Assembly (NCBI RefSeq): GCF_051622035.1
Contig: NC_135358.1
Location: 13,888,001-13,952,000 of the forward strand
DNA length: 64,000 nucleotides
Direction: 5' to 3'
DNA from: Arctopsyche grandis
Lineage: Eukaryota; Arthropoda; Insecta; Trichoptera; Hydropsychidae
Position 1 is the stretch's first letter, and each line of letters opens with the position of its first letter. Positions 35,835 through 45,300 of the stretch are shown here, piece by piece. The position numbers and the translations under genes are program-made. The notes beneath the pieces were generated by a model. That model was not told where the DNA came from. It made no database searches and saw only the letters and a program-made list of their open reading frames with translations.

Positions 35835-38800
35835 ATGTCAAGTGCTGAAAACGAGGTAATAGAAGCTTCGACTTCCCAGTCGCATAAAGGTCGAAATCCA
35901 ACTAGGGACGTAGAACCTATTAGAGACAGGTCAAGCTCTAGAATACATCAGACTCGAAGTCAGACTCAATCGATAAAAACATTAGCGAAAGAAAATAAAG
36001 TAGAAGTTACAATGACGTCAATAGAATTAAGGTATTCGGGCGCGTTTAAAAGACTACAGGAGAAAATAGACAGAATCTCCGAAATAAATGAAGGACAGTA
36101 TCAATTTATTGAAAAAGCATACGACTATCTCCAAAAACTCCATTATGAGTATTTAGACAACATCACAGATATAGAGCAGGCGGATCAAATAGACGAAGAG
36201 TTCTACATAATCACAATGACAATTCAAAATCTTAAAGCAGCATTAGAGAGACAATCCATTCAAGATTGTAAACTGAAGGTAGAGCAAGCAACAATTAAAT
36301 TTGCTAGAGATAAGTTACCGACGCTAACCATTCCCACATTTCAGGGAGATCCATCTGAATGGCAATCGTTTCAACAAGCTTTTAAGAATATAATAGGAAA
36401 CAAAACGGAATATTCGAATGTCACGAAATTGCAATATTTGCATCAATCCTTAATCGGTCCCGCTTTGGCAGCTGTATCAGGTTTAGATATTAGCTCAGAC
36501 AGTTACGAAATAACTTGGAGTATTTTAGACAAGCAATATAATTTACCAAGACTTAATCTCAAAACTAGGATTAATTCACTTTGTGACTTAAAATTAATCA
36601 CAAGAGAATCACATATCGAATTGAGAAATCTATTGAATCAGGTAACAGTGTGTATTAAAAACATTGAATCGTTGGGTTACGCGAGAGAAATTTTAGATCC
36701 ATGGGTAACATGTTTAGTTCTAAGGAAATTACCTTTTAATCTAGTAAGAGACTGGGAAATATCGCTGGTTAGCAGAGAAATGCCACCATATGAAAGTTTA
36801 GAGACATTCTTGCAGAATAGATGTAATGTATTACAATCTACTGCATCTGTAACTACGGTGAAGGAATTCCCTCATAGTCGTCAAAGAATCATGAGAACTC
36901 ATGTCGCGAACAAAAACCCATCAAGTAAGGTAAACGCATGCGCATTCTGTCGAAATAATCATTTCATAGGCAAATGTGATAAATTCAAAGCAAAATCCAG
37001 TATGGAAAGAAATGAATTCGTTAAATCTAATAACATGTGTTTTAAATGTTTAAATTCATCGCATAAGATAACAAATTGCAAGTCTAACTATAATTGCTTA
37101 AGGTGCAAACAAAACCATCATACTTTGTTGCATCAGGACGATACATTTAGTTCCAATAATACGGGAAGGAAGTCAATTAATGCTCATTCTACTCATTTCT
37201 CTCAAAGGGAGATAATTTTACCGACGGTACAAGTAGACATTATAACGTCCAATGGAACGGTCGTTAAGGGTCGCACATTATTAGATTCCGGCTCACAAGT
37301 CAACTATGTTACCACATCTTTCGCTAAGAAGAATAACTTCAAATTAGAGAAAATCTCTCAAAAAATTGTAGGTATCGCTAATCAAGAAAGTAGCATTCGT
37401 CACATCACCAAGGTGACCATAAGGTCTTCAACCACTAATTACTCAACCAAAGTGTCGTGTTTGGTATTACCAGAAATTACTGGCGAAATTCCAACTGTGA
37501 AACTGGATCAACAGTTAATTTCAATACCAGCGGGAATCAAGTTATCAGATCCCCTTTGGAATAAACCGACGCCAATCGATTTATTGCTCGGCGCCGAGAT
37601 TTGCGTTCATGCTATGAAAGCAGGAACCATCCAGTTAGGAAAAGGTATGCCTATCTTAAAGGATACCGAATTCGGATGGACAATAGTTGGTCCATATCCC
37701 GAAGTAAATAATGCTCCAGGGAAGAGCCACATAGGCTTAAGTCAATTAGACAGTCACATTCAAAACTTTTGGATGATCGACCAGGTTCCTATGGTAAAAC
37801 ATCAATCTCTTGAGGAGAAAAGATGTGAGGAACATTTCCAAGCACACACATCACGAGATAAAAACGGTAGATTTTGTGTAGCTTTACCATATAAAAATTC
37901 CCCGGTAGTATTAGGAAGTTCATTACACATTGCGGAGAAAAGACACAAAACTTTGGAAAGACGTTTTTTAGCCAATAATAATTTAAAAATGGAATACAAT
38001 AAAGTTTTAGAAGAGTACATAAATTTAGGACATATGTCAGAGTGTGAACCTCCGGAGGCACATGAGGTTCATTGTTATTTACCTCATCACGTCGTGGTTA
38101 AGGAGTCTAGCCTTACCACTAAATATCGTGTAGTTTTTGATGCGTCCGCAAAGACAACGTCTAATATCTCACTAAATAATATTTTGATGGTGGGACCTAG
38201 TGTCCAATCAGATTTGTTAAGTTTACTACTCAACTTTCGACTCCATAAATACGTGATTACTGCGGATATTAAGCAGATGTACCGACAGATTCAAATAGCA
38301 GAGAAAAATAAAAATGTACAACGAATCATTTGGCGAACAGATCCCCAGAGTAAATTCAAGCATTACAAACTTAATACAGTAACATTCGGAACTGCTTCAG
38401 CCCCATTTTTAGCTACTAGATGTCTAAATCAGTTAGCAGAGGAGAATAGAAACAAATATCCCATCGCTAGTAAAGTGATCGAACGTGATTTTTATGTTGA
38501 TGATTTGCTCACGGGAACTAATACTATTGAAGCTGGTAAATTATTAAAGGTTCAACTGGAAACCATATTATTATCAGCCGGTATGCCCTTAAGCAAATGG
38601 ACATCGAACAACTCCGATATAATCACGGATGTTAAGGCTGACGATTGTTCAGATTTTAACTTCTCTAACGAATCACACAAAACTTTAGGTTTATTTTGGA
38701 AACCGCGGGAAGACGTTTTTGTATTTAAGGTTCAAACCGAAGTCGAGACTGAAAATATAACAAAAAGAAACTTTTTATCAGTAATTAGTCAGATCTTCGA

Positions 38801-41096
38801 CCCATTAGGACTATTATCTCCATTGTTAATTAATTATAAGATATTAATGCAATCTGTCTGGCAACAAACCATTGGTTGGGATGAATTCATTCCTCAGACA
38901 ATCTTCAAAAAATGGAAAGATTGTCAATTATCCAATACAGTCATGAAACTTTATAAAATTCCTAGATTGATAATACTAAATAATGCCATTAATATACAGG
39001 CACACGGATTTTGTGACGCATCCGAGAAAGCTTATGGTGCTTGTATTTATGTAAAATGTACTGATCAATTGGGAAATTCCAAATGTCATCTTGTGTGTTC
39101 TCGTTCGAGAGTCGCTCCGCTCAGTTTTGTAACTATTCCGCGTTTAGAGCTGTGCTCCGCTATGTTATTATCAAAGTTAATGAAGTCAACAATAGACCAA
39201 TTAACAATTCATATTAATGAAAAATATTATTGGACGGATTCAACCGTCGCATTGCATTGGATTAGAGGAGAGTCATGTAAATGGACCACCTTCGTTGCCA
39301 ATCGAGTGGCCGAAATCCAATCAATATCTCAACCCATTGAGTGGTACCATGTCTCCTCTACAGACAATCCAGCAGATTTAATTTCTCGAGGGACTCAACC
39401 ATCAGAATTAAATCATAATTCGTTATGGTGGGACGGCCCTAGTTGGTTGAAATTAGACGAATCACGATGGCCTCGAAGACCTCCTGAGATCACAATAGAT
39501 CTTCCAGAGAGAAGGGTAGTCACTAACGCTACCCTTGTGAGGGAAAATAATTGGATAGATAAATATTCTCATCTTCCAAGACTCCTTCGAGTTTTATCAT
39601 ATGTTCGTCGGCCACTAAGGAATAAACAATTAAACGTTAAAGAAAATAACGAACCGTCCGCTTTAGAATTAAAAGATGCTTTAAATAATTTGATAAGGTT
39701 ATCGCAAATGGAATCATTTCCATTGGAATATCGTTTGCTGAGCAAGGGACATCCAATTCCCAGTAGCAGTAAATTAGCTAAATTGTCCCCTCTATTCCAC
39801 GAGAATTTAATTTGTGTTGGAAGTAGACTTCCTCTGGGAACAACTCTATCAACGTCACCCATTATCTTGTCAAATAAGCATAAACTTACACACATGATTG
39901 TCCGAGATGCGCACTTGAAATATATTCACTTGGGTACTCAAGCCTTACTGTCGTTATTGCGGCAGACCTATTGGCCATTGGCCGGACATAATACTGTCAA
40001 AGGAGTGGTGCGTTCATGTGTCATTTGTTTCAGAAATAAACCACTGTCACACAATAGATTAATGGGATTACTCCCGCTTGAACGTACCACTGCGAATTTT
40101 CCTTTCAGTCATGTGGGGATAGATTTCGCAGGACTTTTTCCTGTGAAGAGTGGTTGCAATAAGAATTCTAAGATAATTAAGGGTTACGTTTGTGTCTTTG
40201 TGTGTTTTTCCAGTAAGGCAGTTCACTTGGAACTTGTCGGAGACTTAACGAGTTCAAATTTTTTAAATTGTTTAAGAAGATTCGTAGCCAGACGTGGCAG
40301 GCCCAATACGATATATTCCGACAATGCTACTAATTTTGTCGGTGCAAGTCGTGAACTCGTTAATTTAGTAAAATTAATTTACGAACGTCCTCATGAGGAG
40401 AAGCTACTACGGTATGTAGCCTCCGAAGGGATTCGTTGGAAGTTTAACCCGCCAAGGGCGCCTCACATGGGAGGGCTGTGGGAAGCAGCGGTTAAATCCA
40501 TGAAGATTCATTTAAACAAGGTGTTAAAGGCCACCACCTTAAATTTCGAATCATTTTGTACGGTATTGACTCAAATAGAAGCTTGCATGAATTCCCGTCC
40601 TCTTAGTCCCTTGTCTTCGGATCCACTAGACCTTTTACCCCTCACACCTGGACATTTCTTAATTGGCAGATCCTTACTCGCTCTTCCAATGGAGGTTAAA
40701 TATAACACTAATGTCCATGCCAATCTGCTTCAGATACAATTGACCACAGCAGCATTTTGGAAACGTTGGTCGGCGGAATATTTACATTCTTTGCAGTTAC
40801 GACACAAATGGAAGAAGGACTCGAGCAACAATCTGAGTGTGGATCAAATGGTCCTGTTAAAGGAGGAACACATGCTGCCAACCCGATGGGTCTTGGGTCG
40901 AGTCACTAAATTGTATCCCGGACCAGATGGCAGAGTTCGAGTCGTCGACGTCTTTACTGCCAGCGGAGAGTTTCGTCGGTCCAGTCATCTAGTGGCGAGA
41001 TTGCCGATTCTACCACAAGGACCACTTGACAGGAAGGAAGATCAGCAAGAGGGAGGAGAAACAGCAGCTTCAATTCCGTCAACTTCGGTAGCTTAG
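35835..41096 (+). CDS. BEL/Pao Gag-Pol polyprotein, complete (1753 residues)
   Basis: Single frame from ATG 35835 to TAG 41094-41096. Domains by residue: Gag DUF1759-type about 155-325; zinc knuckles about 369-430, starting CAFC; aspartic protease with DSGS at 484-487; reverse transcriptase about 690-1000 with YVDD at 887-890; RNase H with acidic residues near D1061 and D1135; integrase HHCC zinc site about 1355-1400; integrase core acidic triad D1430, D1496 and E1550; DUF5641-like C-terminus about 1660-1740. Key catalytic residues are present, so it could encode functional Gag and Pol products after proteolysis. No frameshift separates Gag and Pol, as is common in BEL/Pao. Expression cannot be judged from the sequence. 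Confidence 0.95.
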   Translation: MSSAENEVIEASTSQSHKGRNPTRDVEPIRDRSSSRIHQTRSQTQSIKTLAKENKVEVTMTSIELRYSGAFKRLQEKIDRISEINEGQYQFIEKAYDYLQKLHYEYLDNITDIEQADQIDEEFYIITMTIQNLKAALERQSIQDCKLKVEQATIKFARDKLPTLTIPTFQGDPSEWQSFQQAFKNIIGNKTEYSNVTKLQYLHQSLIGPALAAVSGLDISSDSYEITWSILDKQYNLPRLNLKTRINSLCDLKLITRESHIELRNLLNQVTVCIKNIESLGYAREILDPWVTCLVLRKLPFNLVRDWEISLVSREMPPYESLETFLQNRCNVLQSTASVTTVKEFPHSRQRIMRTHVANKNPSSKVNACAFCRNNHFIGKCDKFKAKSSMERNEFVKSNNMCFKCLNSSHKITNCKSNYNCLRCKQNHHTLLHQDDTFSSNNTGRKSINAHSTHFSQREIILPTVQVDIITSNGTVVKGRTLLDSGSQVNYVTTSFAKKNNFKLEKISQKIVGIANQESSIRHITKVTIRSSTTNYSTKVSCLVLPEITGEIPTVKLDQQLISIPAGIKLSDPLWNKPTPIDLLLGAEICVHAMKAGTIQLGKGMPILKDTEFGWTIVGPYPEVNNAPGKSHIGLSQLDSHIQNFWMIDQVPMVKHQSLEEKRCEEHFQAHTSRDKNGRFCVALPYKNSPVVLGSSLHIAEKRHKTLERRFLANNNLKMEYNKVLEEYINLGHMSECEPPEAHEVHCYLPHHVVVKESSLTTKYRVVFDASAKTTSNISLNNILMVGPSVQSDLLSLLLNFRLHKYVITADIKQMYRQIQIAEKNKNVQRIIWRTDPQSKFKHYKLNTVTFGTASAPFLATRCLNQLAEENRNKYPIASKVIERDFYVDDLLTGTNTIEAGKLLKVQLETILLSAGMPLSKWTSNNSDIITDVKADDCSDFNFSNESHKTLGLFWKPREDVFVFKVQTEVETENITKRNFLSVISQIFDPLGLLSPLLINYKILMQSVWQQTIGWDEFIPQTIFKKWKDCQLSNTVMKLYKIPRLIILNNAINIQAHGFCDASEKAYGACIYVKCTDQLGNSKCHLVCSRSRVAPLSFVTIPRLELCSAMLLSKLMKSTIDQLTIHINEKYYWTDSTVALHWIRGESCKWTTFVANRVAEIQSISQPIEWYHVSSTDNPADLISRGTQPSELNHNSLWWDGPSWLKLDESRWPRRPPEITIDLPERRVVTNATLVRENNWIDKYSHLPRLLRVLSYVRRPLRNKQLNVKENNEPSALELKDALNNLIRLSQMESFPLEYRLLSKGHPIPSSSKLAKLSPLFHENLICVGSRLPLGTTLSTSPIILSNKHKLTHMIVRDAHLKYIHLGTQALLSLLRQTYWPLAGHNTVKGVVRSCVICFRNKPLSHNRLMGLLPLERTTANFPFSHVGIDFAGLFPVKSGCNKNSKIIKGYVCVFVCFSSKAVHLELVGDLTSSNFLNCLRRFVARRGRPNTIYSDNATNFVGASRELVNLVKLIYERPHEEKLLRYVASEGIRWKFNPPRAPHMGGLWEAAVKSMKIHLNKVLKATTLNFESFCTVLTQIEACMNSRPLSPLSSDPLDLLPLTPGHFLIGRSLLALPMEVKYNTNVHANLLQIQLTTAAFWKRWSAEYLHSLQLRHKWKKDSSNNLSVDQMVLLKEEHMLPTRWVLGRVTKLYPGPDGRVRVVDVFTASGEFRRSSHLVARLPILPQGPLDRKEDQQEGGETAASIPSTSVA

Positions 41097-42133
41097 TTTA
41101 ACCCGAAGACACTACCCCCAACTCATATTACTTATTAGATGTAATCATGAGTTTAAATCATTCAATGTTAATAGTAGTACTCCGTAATTCACTTTAATTG
41201 TGTTGTGTGTATAATTTAAGCTATTTTCATTTTAACATTCGGCAGTATATATCTCCGAATTTAATCTAATCATTTTGTCTTTATAATATAAGACTTGTCT
41301 CATGTCATCACTCGGAAGGATTATATCCGAGTTTAAAATAAACTGTTCAAATTTGACAGTTAAAATTAGATTCATGATTTGTTAATGTTAGTCTCCAAGC
41401 CACACTTAATGGAGCATCTTAAATTATTTCATGTCTACTTAATTATAACCTGCCGGGAGTCATCCGCAGGTCTTATGTTTCTTGTTATGAAAACATAAGT
41501 TAACTCTTACTGTTTATAGTATTTATGTGAATCATAGAATAAGTAAATATTATAATACTGAACATTTCGATGTTTAACGTAGAGACATCTATAATCATAG
41601 TTCGCCTTCATTTCCTGCTTGTAGGAATGAATGAATGACTTTCCAATTTACTTTTAATTTAGCAATGTTTGTGCTACTTGTTGATGAAATCAAGCTAACT
41701 TAGGAGCATTACACTCACTAATCAAGTTTAGTTGATCGGTAATAGCTGATCTGTCTTGACAACTGTAACAGTGTCAACATTGTATTGTCTAAGTTAACAT
41801 CAAGATGAGGAATGCTTAAGTTTTAAACCATATACAGTCCACTCTCTCTTCTTTAAAGTAAACTTATCTTGTAATGCTTATTCACAGCTTCAAAGGAGAT
41901 TTCAAAAACTTTAATGTAAATAGAAACAACATTCACCAGAGGTATACCTATAAGTTGAAATATTACTGAACCAATAAATTGATTTTATCCTCACACTGGA
42001 TGAGGCAAAGGTTTCATTATTCACCCTCTATTTAATTATTTTAAGAGCTATGATTTATTGTAAACGACTCGTCAGTAATGCTGTAACTCTGTAGAATAAC
42101 TGTATTGTTCAACAGTTTTCCTATGTGGGACTA
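41097..42133 (+). other. 3' non-coding region of BEL copy 2
   Basis: About 1.0 kb from stop to 3' LTR, AT-rich and without a plausible gene. It aligns with 17059-18093 of copy 1. Its length is unusual for a non-coding tail, and it contains several stem-forming stretches such as ATTCGG/CCGAAT and ACTCGG/CCGAGT. Confidence 0.75.
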
Positions 42134-42364
42134 TGTTCCGACTTTTGTAATGACGTGTGGCAAACAGTCTTATTAACTGATTGTCGATTGGCATTATTGA
42201 CGAGTTGGCATTAGTGTCGGCCCAAGCGGAAATACGCGACGGTCGACAGAGTCACCGAGTAGACGGCGTACGGACAGCTTGTGTTCCGTACGCTCCGCTG
42301 GCCCACCACGTGCAAATTTTACATTTCAATAAACTACATCAAACCATTATCGAAGTCTTTTCCA
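42134..42364 (+). repeat. 3' LTR of BEL copy 2
   Basis: 231 bp. Differs from the 5' LTR of the same copy by a 2-bp indel and about five substitutions, all between about 42250 and 42305. Followed directly by the GTTAG duplication and satellite. Confidence 0.93.
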
Positions 42365-45300
42365 GTTAGGTTAGGTTGGGTTAGGTTTGGTGAGGTAAGC
42401 ACCTTTTGTGTATATTTTTGCAATGTCGAATTCATTGATTTCGGTGATGGATAGGTTAGGTTGGGTTAGGTTTCGTGAAGTTAGCACGTTTTGTGTATAT
42501 TTTTGCAATGTCCAATTCATTGATTTCGGTGATGGTAAGGTTAGGTTGGGTTAGGTTTTGTGAGGTTAGCACGTTTTGTGTATATTTTTGCAATGTTGAA
42601 TTCATTAATATCGGTTATGGTAAGGTTGGGTTGGGTTAGGTCTTGTGAAGTTAGCACGTTTTGTGAATATTTTTGCAATGTCCAATTCTTTGATTTCGGT
42701 GATTGTTAGGTGAGGTTGGGTTAGGTTTAGTGGGGTAAGAACGTTTTGTGAATATTTTGGCAATGTCGATTTATTTGATTTCGTTGATGGTTAGGTTAGG
42801 TTGGGTTAGGTTCGGTAAGGTAAGCACGTTTTGTGTATATTTTAGCAATGTCGAATTCATTGATTTCGGTGATGGTTAGTTTAGGTTGGATTAGGTTTCG
42901 TGAAGTTAGCACGTTTTGTGTATATTTTTGCAATGTCGAATTCATTGATTTCGGTGATGGTTAGGTAAGGTTGGGTTAGATTTCGACAAGTGAGCACGTT
43001 TTGTGTATATTTTTGCATTGTCAAATTCTTTGATTTCGGCGATGGTTAGGTTAGGTTGGGTTAGGTTTGGTGAGGTTAGCACGTTTTGTGGATATTGTGG
43101 CAATGTCGAATTCTTTGATTTCGGTGATGGTTAGTTGAGGTTGGGTTAGGTTTGATGAGGTAAGAACGTTTTGTGGATATTTTGGCAATGTCGAATTCTT
43201 TTATTTCGGTGATGGTTAGGTTAGGTTGGGTTAGATTTTTTGAAGTAAGCACGTTTTGTGTATATTTTTCAATGTCGAATTCATTGATTTCGGTGATGAA
43301 TAGGTTAGGTTAAGTTAGGTTTCGTGAAGTTAGCAGGTATTGTGAATATTTTTGCAATGTCCAATTCTTTGATTTCGGTGATGGTTAGGTTAGGTTGGGT
43401 TAGGTTTGGTGGGGTAAGAACGTTTTGTGGATATTTTGGCAATGTCGATTTCTTTGATTTTGGTGATGGTTAGGTTAGGTTTTGTTAGGTATGGTGAGGT
43501 AAGCACGTTTTTTGGATATTTTGGCAATGTCGAATTCTTTGATTGCGGTGATGGTTAGGTTAGGTTGGGTTAGGTATGGTGAGGTAAGCACGTTTTGTGT
43601 ATATTTTTCAATGTCGAATTCATTGATTTCGGTGATGAATAGGTTAGGTTAAGTTAGGTTTCGTGAAGTTAGCAGGTATTGTGAATATTTTTGCAATGTC
43701 CAATTCTTTGATTTCGGTGATTGTTAGGTTAGGTTGGGTTAGGTTTGGTGGGGTTAGAACGTTTTCTGGATATTTTGGCAATGTCGAATTCTTTGATTTC
43801 GGTGATGGTTAGGTTAGGTTGGGTTAGGTTTGGTGGGGTAAGAACGTTTTGTGGATATTTTGGCAATGTCGATTTCTTTGATTTCGTTGATGGTTAGGTT
43901 AGGTTGGGTTAGGTTTGGTAAGGTAAGCACGTTTTGTGTATATTTTTGCAATGTCGAATTCCTTGATTTCGGTGATGGTTAGGTTAGGTTGGGTTAGGTT
44001 TGGTGAGGTTAGCACGTTTTGTGTATATTTTTGCAATGTCGAATTCATTGATTTCGGTGATGGTTAGTTTAGGTTGGATTAGGTTTCGTGAAGTTAGCAC
44101 GTTTTGTGTATATTTTTGCAATGTGGAATTCATTGATTTCGGTGATGGTTAGGTAAGGTTGGGTTAGGTTTCGACAAGTGAGCACGTTTTGTGTATATTT
44201 TTGCATTGTCAAATTCTTTGATTTCGGTGATGGTTAGGTTAGGTTGGGTTAGGTTTCGTGAAGTTACCAGGTTTTGTGAATATTTTTGCAATGTCAAATT
44301 CTTTGATTTCTTTGATGGTTAGGTTAGGTTGGGTGGTGGGTTAAGAACGTTTTGTGGATATTTTGGCAATGTCGAATTCTTTGATTTCGGTGATGGTTAG
44401 GTTAGGTTGGGTTAGGTTTGGTGAGGTTAGCACGTTTTGTGTATATTTTTGCAATGTCGAATTCATTGATTTCGGTGATGGATAGTTTAGGTAAGATAAG
44501 GTTTCGTGAAGTTAGCACGTTTTGTGTATATTTTTGCAATGTCGAATTCATTGATTTCGGTGATGGATAGTTTAGGTAAGATAAGGTTTCGTGAAGTTAG
44601 CACGTTTTGTGGATATTTTGGCAATGTCCAATTCTTTGATTTCGGTGATGGTTAGGTTAGGTTGGGTTAGGTTTGGTGGGGTAAGAACGTTTTGTGGATA
44701 TTTTGGCAATGTCGAATTCTTTGATTTCGGTGTTGGTAAGGTTAGGTTGGGTTAGGTATGGTGAGGAAAGCACATTTAGTGGATATTTTGGCAATGTCGA
44801 ATTCTTTGATTTCAGTGATGCTTAGGTTACTTTGGGTTAGGTATGGTGTGGTAAGCACGTTTTGTGGATATTTTGGCAATGTCAAATTCTTTGATTTCGG
44901 TGATGGTTAGGTTAGGTTGGGTTAGGTTTCGTGAAGTTACCAGGTTTTGTGAATATTTTTGCAATGTCAAATTCTTTGATTTCTTTGATGGTTAGTTTAC
45001 GTTGGGTGGTGGGTTAAAAACGTTTTGTGGATATTTTGGCAATGTCGAATTCTTTGATTTCGGTGATGGTTAGGTTAGGTTGGGTTAGGTTTGGTGAGGT
45101 TAGCACGTTTTGTGTATATTTTTGCAATGTCGAATTCATTGATTTCGGTGATGGATAGTTTAGGTAAGATAAGGTTTCGTGAAGTTAGCACGTTTTGTGT
45201 ATATTTTTGCAATGTCGAATTCATTGATTTCGGTGATGGATAGTTTAGGTAAGATAAGGTTTCGTGAAGTTAGCACGTTTTGTGGATATTTTGGCAATGT

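Larger units (their letters stand above)
34347..42369 (+). mobile_element. BEL/Pao LTR retrotransposon, copy 2 (intact frame)
   Basis: The element occupies 34352-42364 with LTRs of 229 and 231 bp and GTTAG target duplications at 34347-34351 and 42365-42369. It has one uninterrupted Gag-Pol frame. Its two LTRs differ by about five substitutions and a 2-bp indel, more than the LTR pair of copy 1, so this is probably the older insertion even though its coding region is intact. Protein identity to copy 1 is about 99 percent outside the deletion. Belongs to the BEL/Pao (Semotivirus-like) group. No envelope gene was seen. Confidence 0.95.

Noticed and set aside
41097..42133. Envelope gene downstream of BEL pol
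   Set aside because: No open frame longer than a few dozen codons and no signal peptide or membrane segment in the 1-kb region of either copy.
16805..42369. Open frame MSIGIIDELEVVW... spanning the BEL LTRs in several copies
   Set aside because: It is open in three of the four LTRs, but an indel breaks it in the 5' LTR of copy 2, and the middle part changes freely between copies, so it does not look like a selected protein.
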